Assembly: GCA_015478945.1 (NCBI GenBank)
Contig: JABUQX010032365.1
Coordinates: forward strand, 7,501 to 26,519
Source: Trachelipus rathkii
Lineage: Eukaryota > Arthropoda > Malacostraca > Isopoda > Trachelipodidae
Direction: 5' to 3'
DNA length: 19,019 nt
A program made the translations under genes and the position numbers. Positions 1 to 9,793 of this stretch are shown here, in pieces. The notes below the pieces were generated by a model, which ran no database searches, was not told where the DNA came from, and was given only the letters and a program-made list of their open reading frames with translations. Each line of letters begins with the position of its first letter. Within the stretch, counting starts at the first letter, position 1.

Positions 1-1515
<1,515 letters not shown>

Positions 1516-1623
1516 TTTATTATCATATTTATAGCGGCAAAAGACAATAATAAATCGTTTAAATGCAACGCTTTAAGATGAAATTACGATATGATGGTAT
1601 TTAGAGGTATCCTGGGTTAAAAG

Positions 1624-1968
1624 CTAGTGCAGAAAATATACCTCGTAGTGGCCACAGGTCTGGGATACCACAGGTTGAATGGGGTGACAAAGTGATTGCA
1701 GATATTGAACGGCGTTATTCTTAAAGAAATTTCGAAAACAATGGTCCATGATTAACCCTTTAATAGCTAAGGAGTCAGTGAAATATATTACACAGGTACT
1801 AGGTTTATAAAATAAGACCCATTGCCCATAGGCTAGATGTCGTTCTGATATGTTAACGACTACTCCCTCATCTACATTCAAGATTAGGTCTCCTAGGGCA
1901 TCTATAGCGACAACGGATTTTAACCTTTTCTCTCTTCTAATGAAAATTTTTACCCCCCCCTCGTTCAT
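1624..1968 (-). pseudogene. PRO: Polinton/adintovirus adenain-type cysteine protease, catalytic His replaced
   Basis: This is an open frame of 114 codons from the ATG at 1968; a TTG two codons upstream is not needed. Adenain-like (C5/Ulp1-fold) proteases mature capsid proteins of adenoviruses and Polinton-like viruses. Visible landmarks are a beta segment with VVVNI (36-40), then YGQWVLFY (47-54), YFTDSL (62-67), PIQ (96-98) and SQTCGHY (102-108) with a following YFLH. Q98 and C105 are 7 residues apart, the same spacing as Gln115-Cys122 of adenain, and D65 sits 16 residues after position 49, close to the His54-Glu71 spacing. Position 49, where the catalytic His belongs, is Gln (CAA at 1824-1822), one base from a His codon. 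The frame stops right after the Cys block. A possible C-terminal piece with the family's N-D motif lies in another frame at 1559-1521. The start is 2 nt after the capsid gene's last stop. I infer an inactive remnant; family assignment is firm. Confidence 0.82.
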
Positions 1969-1970
1969 CT

Positions 1971-3287
1971 TCAAAAATTAACAAGTACATTGCGAAGTCT
2001 ATCTATATCCACCAATTGCTGGTACTCTAAGTATAATGACAACCGATATTGCGAGAGCCAACGGTTTTTCAAAATTCAACATATGATCAACTGTTCCGTT
2101 TCTCACGATGTTTAGATGGGAGGCCCTGCACCTGTACAATCAGCTGTGAGATCGAGTATATATTACGAGTATAAATTACTGTTTTCAGCATAGGACTTGA
2201 GATCTACCCCCGTGCCGTTGTCACCGGATAATGGCTGTATTTACAAACAGCTCTTACAATAACCAGGCACTATATACTAAACCGTCGGTACGATAATCCA
2301 TTTTATATGGAAGACCATGAGATTGACCATTCACATGCAGACCGAGTTTTCTAAGACCATGAGGTTTAAACATAAAGGAGTTTTTTTTACATACTGATCT
2401 ATTACAGCAAAGCGTTCAACTAATCCTACTTTAACATTTTGAGGGAGATTACCAATAATTATATTATCGTGATTTATACTCGATAACCCAGCTGCAAAAT
2501 TGAAAATTTTAGTCCCAATTCTTCTGATGGGGTATTTAGCAGTAGAGGTCAAAAGAGATTTCTCGATGTTTATGTGTTTACTTGGTGATAATTTTACTTT
2601 AGGGACGTAAAGGAAAGTTTCCAATATTTTAAAAATAGGGTTGGGGGCCGCTGTCGTCGCCGCTGCTTTGCTTTGAACATTAAGAGCGAATTGAGGTATG
2701 GAGCGAGTTAACCTTATTCGCGTGTCCACTGAGGGTAGAATAAGTCTTTTCTGCGAGAATATATCACCATTGACCCTACCGTAGTATACAAAAGACTTGC
2801 TTTTGTTTTTGCTATAAATGTCTGCAATTTTTGCCTCCTCGTCTATATTGTAATAACCGCATGACTGCAGAATGCATGTCTTTGCGTCCTGTGAAAAATT
2901 TAGTAAAGTTTCTATATAACTTCTATAAGGGTAGCTAGCGACAGATGCTCCCATCGATGTCTCATTTAAAAACACATCGATTTGATTAAAAGCGGAATAT
3001 AAAAAATTTGATGAAGGGTAAACAGCATGCTCTGATCCCGTGAGATCTGAACCGTCCTCGATCACTAATTTAATCTTCAAATATAAAAACACACTCGAAG
3101 GATCGAGATACTGGTCTGAAGTAAAAGTGATATTGAAATCGATTGGTACATCGGAGTTTGTGACGGCATGAATAGGGTTAATACAGATGAAGTTACTGTC
3201 CTCAATTGATGTTTGAGTCAGGGTCACAGAGAACAAATCCACTTCACTCCTACAGCAAAACAGACTAGAGGGATGAGGGAGATGCAT
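1971..3287 (-). pseudogene. MCP: Polinton/adintovirus-type major capsid (hexon-like) protein, broken in its C-terminal third
   Basis: The family, often labelled 'F54H12.2-like' in invertebrate genomes, is the double-jelly-roll major capsid protein of Polinton/Maverick elements. From the ATG at 3287, 318 codons are open. The N-terminus has the family's SEVDLFSV...TQTSIE signature (residues 14-29), then PIDFNITF (48-55), FLYLKIKLV and DGSDL (67-82), NFLYSAFNQIDVFLN (94-108), YPYRSYIETLLNF (119-131), and IIIGNLPQNVKVGLVER (277-293). At a T8 run (2381-2388 on the plus strand) the matching frame changes by -1 and continues to a stop at 2256-2254. The original frame again resembles the family at 2222-2163 and down to a stop at 2114-2112 (ILDLTAD). 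Another frame matches at 2106-2037 (FEKPLALAISVVI), and the final ID...RNV motif is at 2036-1971. The total, about 439 codons, fits the family. Several shifts and in-frame stops mean it is a pseudogene or contains sequence errors. Confidence 0.85.
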
Positions 3288-3339
3288 CTTGCTGCGTGGT
3301 AAAGGTTAAAAGCCTAATGAACATATTCTGCACAGTACT

Positions 3340-3415
3340 CATATATATATATATAGTATAATATATAATATAATATATAATATATATAAAAAATTAAATA
3401 TATATATATTAATAT

Positions 3416-3482
<67 letters not shown>

Positions 3483-3486
3483 TATA
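3340..3486. repeat. (TA)n tract
   Basis: Interrupted TA repeat (TAATATATAATATA variants, then about 60 bp of pure TA) just upstream of the capsid pseudogene start. It separates that remnant from the inverted-repeat element and leaves only about 50 bp of non-repetitive 5' flank. Confidence 0.95.
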
Positions 3487-3545
3487 ACCAGGGCGGCTTC
3501 GTCGTACAATTATGGTGGTTGAATCTGACATTCACACCACCACAC

Positions 3546-3591
<46 letters not shown>

Positions 3592-3660
3592 GATATATAT
3601 ATATAAAATATATATATATATATATTATACTATATATATATATATATAATTATATAAGTA

Positions 3661-3729
<69 letters not shown>

Positions 3730-3809
3730 TATATGTATATAATTGGTGTGTGTTGTGAAAATGTCAGATTCAACCACCTATAATATTGTACGTACGAGCC
3801 GCCCCTGTA
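3487..3809. repeat. Inverted repeat, arms about 64-69 bp, around a TA core
   Basis: The left arm (3487-3550) and the right arm (3741-3809) are reverse complements with a few indels. The shared core in the right-arm reading is ATGTCAGATTCAACCACC, with GTGGTGTG-like and GCCGCCC-like flanks in both. The 190 bp between the arms is interrupted (TA)n, and TA repeats also lie outside. The layout fits a short non-autonomous DNA element (MITE-like) whose centre expanded as TA, or a palindromic fold-back. No open frame lies inside. Confidence 0.8.
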
Positions 3810-3968
3810 TAGTAGTATTATATATAATATAATATATATATATAATATAATATATAGTATATATAATATATATATATAATATAATATATTATATGTATAT
3901 ATATATAATATATAATATATAGTATATATATATATATATAGTAATATTATAATATATATATATTATAA
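3810..3968. repeat. Interrupted (TA)n tract
   Basis: TA dinucleotides broken by single extra T, A or G bases, following directly on the right arm of the inverted repeat. Confidence 0.9.
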
Positions 3969-4452
3969 TGGGTCTCGGTTTGTTATAAAGTAAATATAGT
4001 TATGGGAAATAAGGCGTCGCTGCCGATTGTCTCGAAGACGGGTTTGATATACGTAATGAACTTTGTATATTGTTCTATTGGTATGTTAAACTGATGTACT
4101 CGGTGAGTTTTCAAGTTCGCCTAGGTTGATTCGGTATCTTCCCCCGAGAGAAATGTGGTGAAATAGAGCGGATAACGCCGTTTTGCGGCCTTCCAATTCC
4201 GAGCGAAGATAGCCTAACTGCGAGGATGTGGGCCAATCGAACATGGTTATTTATTATTTTTATATTATTATTATTATTATTATATTTAATTATTATTATT
4301 ATTATTTTATTATTATTATTATTATTATATTTAGTTTTATTTATGTGTTATGTTCTTTATTTTTATTATTCTTCGTTAGCGTTAGCCCTGCCCCTCTCAG
4401 CCCACGCGTAGCATCCCGCACCAACCCCTCCCCCACACAGACACCGGGACCA
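3969..4452. other. Mixed-composition island with an (ATT)n tract; no gene recognised
   Basis: About 270 bp of balanced composition (3969-4245) with several CpGs is followed by (ATT)n at 4247-4345 and a C-rich end (4375-4452). Stops occur in all frames of the first part. The order, a unique body leading into an (ATT)n run, resembles the 3' end of a SINE or LINE with a microsatellite tail, but I recognise no family. Short open frames over the (ATT)n part are low-complexity artefacts. Confidence 0.45.
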
Positions 4453-4575
4453 TATATATATATATATCTTCATATATATATATATATATAAGTAGTATAT
4501 ATATCTATGAATTATATATATAGTATATATTATAGTATATATATATATGTAGTTTTTTTTTTTTTTGTATATATA
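4453..4575. repeat. Interrupted (TA)n tract plus T14 run
   Basis: TA repeats with interruptions, ending in a T run at about 4553-4566. Confidence 0.9.
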
Positions 4576-4980
4576 ACATTATTGTATATTCTTAACTACA
4601 AATATATTGGCAAATATGGCTCTGAAGATTTTCAACTTCAGCGCTCGTGCTGAATCTCCTGGGGGATAAACTGGACGCACAAAGACATGGAGGTGGGAAG
4701 GGGACGTGGTAGAATAGTTTACTGTGTTTAATTACAAAAATATTACTAAATGTCGTTTTCTTCCTTAATGAAAGCATGCTTTTTTATCGCACTAAAAGTT
4801 ACTTTGCAAATAAAGTTTAGGCGAACATGCCGACCAGCCGGCGAAAAAGTCGTAGGCGCAAAGTGCGCATTAGGCCTTGATCGTGACCAAAAAATTATAG
4901 GCGGTGCATAGGCGCTAAGCGCACTAAGTCTGGCGGCATAGGCGCGCGCACTCAAAAATAATTAAGGCGCGCCCTAGCTC
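4576..4980. other. Island with clustered GGCGC motifs; no gene recognised
   Basis: An island between two TA tracts. The right part (4840-4975) holds four GGCGC-containing blocks: TAGGCGCAAAGTGCGC (4852), TAGGCGCTAAGCGC (4909), TAGGCGCGCGCAC (4939) and AAGGCGCGCCC (4964). The first two contain small GCGC...GCGC inverted repeats. This CpG density is out of keeping with the surroundings and suggests the end of a transposable element. Minus-strand open frames here (61 and 69 codons) show no domain and are not credible genes. Confidence 0.5.
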
Positions 4981-5146
4981 TTGAATTATATATATTATAT
5001 ATATATAGTATAATATATATATTTATATTTATGATATATATATATATATATATAATATATTATATATATATTATATATATATTATATATATATATATAAA
5101 TATATAGTATATGTATATATATACTATATATATATATATATTATAG
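4981..5146. repeat. Interrupted (TA)n tract
   Basis: TA repeats with frequent extra T or A bases; no other content. Confidence 0.9.
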
Positions 5147-5485
5147 TCTTTTATCCTGTCCATTATCCTGCACAAACTTACAATAAGGCTCGCCACATTT
5201 TATCTAGAAACTAGCGAACATTGTATCAAGAAAACAATAATGTATTTGGAATTCAGCGTAATGAAAATTAGTATGGAATGTTGAATAAAAAAAAATAAAA
5301 ATAAATTTAAATAAATACAAAACCTAGGATAGCACCTTCCATTTGGCAAATTTATTTAAACATGTTACCCATAGAATTAAAACATTTTCTTTTATATCAT
5401 TTCAAGATTTTAAGGGTAACTTTAAAAGTCAGGATTTTTTTTTGTATTACATTAAAAAAATAGTTTATATTTTCAAAAGTTATTT

Positions 5486-5550
5486 CACCAGCACTCACGG
5501 GTCGGGGGTACGGGCGACGTAACCCCCCGTAGATTACCCTCATGTGCCAT
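5486..5550 (-). repeat. Truncated LINE-like 3' end
   Basis: On the minus strand this reads TCTACGGGGGGTTACGT, CCCGTACCCCCGACC and GAGTGCTGGTGAAATAA. This parallels the 3' end of the LINE at 11327-11385 (TCTAGGGTAGTGCACGTA, CCACTACCCCGGC, AAGTGCTGGTAAAATAA). It is probably a heavily 5'-truncated copy of a related element, or a SINE sharing its tail. Confidence 0.6.
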
Positions 5551-6100
5551 GCATTTACGTTAATAAATTAAAAATGATAATTTTTTCATTCCCTTAAATT
5601 TTACATACGCAGATAAATAAATTAATCTCTTCTGAGTTGGCTAGATTTTGTTGCCGGTCAAAGGAAATAAAATCACATGTACTACTTCAAAGATTTAATA
5701 TAATTTATATTTTTTTTATTTAACATTTAAAATAACGTTTTCCATAACTAAATTTTTATGACCATTCCACATATGCTATTTGTTTTCTGATAAAAGTCGT
5801 ATTTTAAAAGATATCTGGCGAGCTTAATGTAAAGTTTCACCTCCATACTCTATCGATTGCAAGAATCCGAGTACATTTGACAAAAATCAAAATAAAACTT
5901 TATAGAGTCAAAATAAATCTGTATTGTAATAAAAGCTTCGCACCTTAAAAATATTAAAAAAAAAGTTTAAATCTATGATACCTAACGTGGAACTTATCCT
6001 TTAAAAGGTAGTTAACCGATATATATCGACACGGATACGATGTGAATCGATTTTTTTTACCCATGTTAAAAGTTAGTTTAGTATTAATGTTGCCAATAAG

Positions 6101-6245
6101 TTTTTTTTTTTTTAACGAAAGGAATATCCCAAGTTAAATCACAAAGAAGGAAAAGAGTCAGGTGTCTCTCGGGCCTCAGCGGGGGAACGAAACGGGGGGA
6201 CTTCGTCCCCCCTCTGCCCTCCGTCGGCTCGAGCCCCTTAAAAAA
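6101..6245 (-). repeat. Copy of the GC-rich, A-tailed repeat, internally deleted
   Basis: On the minus strand it starts GGGGCTCGAGCCGACGG and ends with an ACTTGGGATATTC-like block and a 13-base A run. The same start and end bound the copy at 8786-9018, but about 80 bp of the middle are missing. A perfect 8-bp hairpin, GGGGGGAC-TTC-GTCCCCCC, lies at 6194-6212. Composition and A-tail suggest a SINE. I see no convincing pol III A and B boxes. Confidence 0.65.
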
Positions 6246-7388
6246 AGAATAAAAAGAAAATTATTAAAAAATTAACATAAAAAATTAACATGATAAAAAA
6301 AAAGCAACTTGTGGAAACTCTCGGAATGTTTTATTGGTGGTTTAGCTAACACGTCACACACTGCAAGGGAAGCATGACAGAGTTTCTGCGAATCTGAAAA
6401 TTTTTTGTATACAATAATTGTTTTTATTTCATTATCTATTTTAATCTATTTGTTATTTTTAAATTTGAACAGTTTATTTTAAGATTAAATTGTTAAAAAA
6501 TGCCAAATTTATTTATTTTTTTCAAATTTCTTTTTAATTATTGGTTAAATATGCACTGAAAATTCCATTTTTTTCAGAATGAATCCTCCTGTAGACTATA
6601 TATAAATTATAGGACATCAGACATGTTAGTACTACTCTAAAAATGTCCTTATATCTAAATTTACTGTTAATCGCATCGCGCTAACAAAAAACACTGTAGG
6701 GTTCGCATAGGGTTCGGAGATATTTCGAATATGACTATTTATCTAAACTTCCTTTTAAAGGAGTAGTTGCCCAACGGTAACTAAGATAGACCCTATACGT
6801 TACACTTTCCTAACGTAACCAAACTTAAGTAAATATTTCCCTTTCCATCGTTTCAATAAACAGCAAAACAAGTTATATAAATATATATGAAAATAGCTCA
6901 AACTCTTGTCACTATTCTCGCTCCGTCTATTAAATTAGTTCGATATACGTGAATATGGAAAAAAATTGACCTCGGCTTCATTGGACAGGATAATGAACAT
7001 GAGACTTGTTTAGTCGTTTAGTTAAGGACCAAATATGATAGGGCCTCAACACACTTTCGATCACTTTTAATTAGTCATTTTTAATGCATTTCCAGGGTTC
7101 ATCAGCAAAACGTAAAAATCGGTAACCGGACCCTTATCTTCTAAACAATTACCTTACTTAGCTTAACATCCCTCCGAACAACAAAATAATATAAAATTCC
7201 AAAATATCTATAAAAATACTTAACAAAACTTATAACAGTCTCCCTATAAAGCGCTGCCGCGATCGTAGGCGGTAATATCATTTTCTACAATGTTAAATAT
7301 TTTCGTTTAAATCACCTGTGAAGCTTAAAAAGTGAAATGTGTCCGAATGCTTTTAAATAATTCGATGGTCATGATAATTAAAAGAACC

Positions 7389-7412
7389 ATATATATATAT
7401 ATATATTATATT

Positions 7413-7444
<32 letters not shown>

Positions 7445-7516
7445 GTATATATTATATATATTATATATATATATTATATTATATAATATATAGTATATAT
7501 ATATATTATATAATAT

Positions 7517-7556
<40 letters not shown>
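7389..7556. repeat. Interrupted (TA)n tract
   Basis: TA repeats, with the central part carrying variants such as TATATTATA. Confidence 0.95.
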
Positions 7557-7557
<1 letters not shown>

Positions 7558-7984
7558 AACCTAAAATGCAGAAAACTATTTTATTTTACTTATTACTATC
7601 CATCTTTTTCAAAATGTGTCGAAAAAAAATAAATAAATAAAATTTTATGGACATATTGTGAAAGTAAAATATGTTTCTTACCTTTGTTAACTAAATTTTA
7701 AAAGTGTCAACACCAAAATACATTAAAAATAAAATTAGTCTGGAAATTTTTCAAGTCAAACTAAACACCGTGAAGACTTTAATTGAAAACGGCAACATAC
7801 CACAACCAGTTACAAAATACTTTCTGTCGTAAATTCTTAAAGAAAAGATTTGGGATTGCAGGCGATTTTAAACTTTACAATCTCAAAGTCTCGTAAACAG
7901 AAATGATTCTTCCTTTTCAGAAGATAATATAAATAGGCTATTTTTATGATTGATTCCTAAAATATCTGTGTGTACAGTATTATC
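7557..7984. other. AT-rich stretch without recognisable genes
   Basis: No open frame or structural RNA is recognised. The end (7932-7986) is a segment repeated at 10844-10900. Confidence 0.55.
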
Positions 7985-7986
7985 AA
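7932..7986 (+). repeat. Dispersed direct repeat, copy 1
   Basis: AATAGGCTATTTTTATGATT and GATTCCTAAAATAT here match AATAGGCTATTTTGTATGATT and GATTCCTAAAAATAT at 10844-10900. Each copy is followed immediately by a TA tract, so the flank and the microsatellite appear to have been copied together. Confidence 0.8.
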
Positions 7987-8055
7987 TTATATATTATATA
8001 TATTATATATTATAAGTATATATATATATATATATATATAGTATTAGGTATATAG

Positions 8056-8100
<45 letters not shown>

Positions 8101-8112
8101 ATATAGGCCATA
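7985..8112. repeat. Interrupted (TA)n tract
   Basis: TA repeats with a short non-TA interruption (GTATTAGGTATATAGGTG) at about 8041-8058. Confidence 0.9.
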
Positions 8113-8192
8113 TAATATAATATAACTAGAAATATCGATTTACATATCGACTCTTTCGATAGATATATTGCTCCCTATTGACGCAGTTAATG

Positions 8193-8309
8193 TATAGCAT
8201 TTGAAGTGTTAATGTGTTTGTTATAAATTTTCCGAAAATATTAAGGTATAGCATTTGAAGTGTTAACGTGTTATTAATTAAACCATATATATTTAGGAAA
8301 ATATTGAAT
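8193..8309. repeat. Short tandem duplication, 54-bp period
   Basis: TATAGCATTTGAAGTGTTAA followed by a GTGTT occurs at 8193 and again at 8247. The rest of the unit (about GGAAAATATT) is only partly conserved in the second copy. Confidence 0.8.
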
Positions 8310-8498
8310 AATTCCTGTAGTTATTCAACATTTAAATTAATAATTATTTTATAAATTTATAAATTAATATGAAATATATTTCTCGCAAAAAACTGATCTT
8401 TCGTTGAAAGCTGCATAATTTCGCTAAAGTCGCTGAAAGCTGACCCGTGTGTCTAGTCTAGAGACACCGAAATTATAATTCCTGAAATTATTCTTTTA

Positions 8499-8545
<47 letters not shown>

Positions 8546-8562
8546 CTAACTAACTAACTAAT
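8499..8562. repeat. (TAAC)n microsatellite
   Basis: About 14-15 tandem ACTA/TAAC units with one ATCT variant unit (8542-8548), followed by a short CT-rich run at 8569-8587. Confidence 0.95.
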
Positions 8563-8584
8563 CTAAACTCTCTCTCTTCTCTTC

Positions 8585-8627
8585 TCTATATAATATATAA
8601 TATATGATTAAATATATATATATATAT

Positions 8628-8674
<47 letters not shown>

Positions 8675-8705
8675 ATATTAATATATATATATCGTATATA
8701 TATGC
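8585..8705. repeat. Interrupted (TA)n tract
   Basis: TA dinucleotides with a few interruptions. Confidence 0.9.
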
Positions 8706-8728
8706 GGTGAAAATTTCGTTCGGAAAAT

Positions 8729-8778
<50 letters not shown>

Positions 8779-8785
8779 ACAAAAC

Positions 8786-9200
8786 CAACACCATAGGGGG
8801 CTCGAGCCGACGGGAACACAGGGGGGACTTTTCCAGTACCCCGTTAGGGGAGGGGCGGAGACCTCGCGCCACCAAATATCCAAAGAGCGGGGTTCCGGAG
8901 ACCCTCCCGGAAGGGGGGGAAATAAGTCCTACCCGTAGTTCCCCGAAGGCCGAGAGACCCCGATCCTGCCATCGGTGCGGTATAACCTTGGGGGTATTCT
9001 TAGTTAAAAAAAAAAAAGCTGTATTATGATCCATAGAGATAAATAGGCTTCCTCCTCATATTACTCTAATTATTAAACTAAAAAAAAATAATTTTTTTTT
9101 ATTTATCTTTTTTTTAAATCTAAAATTACCAGCATTCCAAAAATGTTTTCCTTTCCCTGTAGCTATTGTAGTTTTTAGATATAATTTTTATTTTTTGTCT
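8786..9200 (+). repeat. Left arm of a large inverted repeat (GC-rich part plus AT-rich part)
   Basis: A 46-base A run (8730-8775) precedes the arm. It begins GGGGGCTCGAGCCGACGGG and holds about 210 bp of GC-rich sequence (AGAGCGGGGTTCCGGAGACC, GGCCGAGAGACCCCGATC, CCATCGGTGCGGTATA). It then passes an A run at 9006-9017 and continues with AAATAGGCTTCCTCC, CATATTACT and ATTACCAGCATTCC to a TAGCTATTGTAGTTTTTAGA block. The same sections occur in reverse order and orientation at 9700-10127. Open frames on both strands over the GC-rich part mirror each other and have no recognised domain. I take it as a repeat, possibly SINE-derived. Confidence 0.75.
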
Positions 9201-9477
9201 AAAGTTTTTATTTTAAAACTTTTATGCAGCTTACATTAATAATAAATCTTATTTAATAGCTATTTTAAGTTGTTTTTTATTATTATTGATTACAGTTACT
9301 AATGCTTTTATTACATTACTAACGCTTTGAATAACATAACATAACATATTTATAAGATTTGTTTATATGAGGGAATTATTTCACGACAGCATTTTAATTT
9401 TTTTTATAGGGACCCATTTAACTATCGAAAAAATCGATATGACAATCGAATATATCGTGTCCTCCTCAAACCGAAGA
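9201..9477. other. Spacer of the large inverted repeat, left part
   Basis: AT-rich with CGAT motifs (ATCGAAAAAATCGATATG at 9424-9441). No gene or RNA is seen. Confidence 0.5.
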
Positions 9478-9557
9478 TCTATATTATAATATAATTATAT
9501 ATATTATATATAATATAATATATATATTATATAATATATATATTATATATATTATAT
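9478..9557. repeat. Interrupted (TA)n tract
   Basis: A short TA-rich tract at the centre of symmetry of the large inverted repeat, slightly right of the midpoint near 9457. Confidence 0.85.
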
Positions 9558-9588
9558 GGTGATAATTTGGTTTAGAGCGACAACATCA

Positions 9589-9793
9589 TCAATCCATATC
9601 TCAAAAACTACAAAGGCTACAGCGAAAAGGAATACCATTGCTGGATGCTGGGTCCAATTTTTAGGGCGGAAAATGTAAAAAAAAAAAAAAAAAAAAAAAA
9701 AGAAATCTCAAAAACTACAATAGGCGTACAGCGAAAACGAATACATTTTTGGAATCCTGGTAATATTTTAGATAGGAAAATGTAAAAAAATAA
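9589..9793. repeat. Tandem duplication of the repeat's inner segment
   Basis: ATCTCAAAAACTACAA, followed by TACAGCGAAAA and GGAAAATGTAAAAAA, occurs at 9598 and again at 9705, each unit about 107 bp and ending in an A-rich run. The second unit is the inner end of the right arm. The reverse complement of the same core is at 9140-9180 and 10310-10352, so this is one mobile sequence present four times in two orientations. Confidence 0.8.

Larger units (their letters stand above)
5147..7388. other. AT-rich stretch without recognisable genes
   Basis: Apart from the LINE-like 3' end near 5486-5550 and the GC-rich repeat copy at 6101-6245, I see nothing here: no open frame of note, no RNA gene and no long repeat. 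The composition is irregular AT-rich with A and T runs and stops in all frames. It could be intergenic or intronic host sequence. Confidence 0.6.

Noticed and set aside
4226..4491. Two overlapping open frames of 61 and 87 codons
   Set aside because: They cross an (ATT)n and a TA tract; hydrophobic content comes from the microsatellites, not from a membrane protein.
4592..4955. Minus-strand frames of 61 and 69 codons
   Set aside because: No domain, overlapping each other in different frames, and located in a probable non-coding element.
5155..6998. Inverted match CCTGTCCATTATCCTG against GGACAGGATAATG
   Set aside because: Only about 13 bases match with no extension on either side; likely chance in 2 kb.
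8499..8562. (TAAC)n as a telomere-like array
   Set aside because: Four-base unit, short and interstitial; does not match the usual arthropod TTAGG telomere repeat.
8727..9034. Open frames on both strands over the GC-rich repeat
   Set aside because: Proline/arginine-rich products mirror each other, begin in a homopolymer and are not preserved in the other copies.
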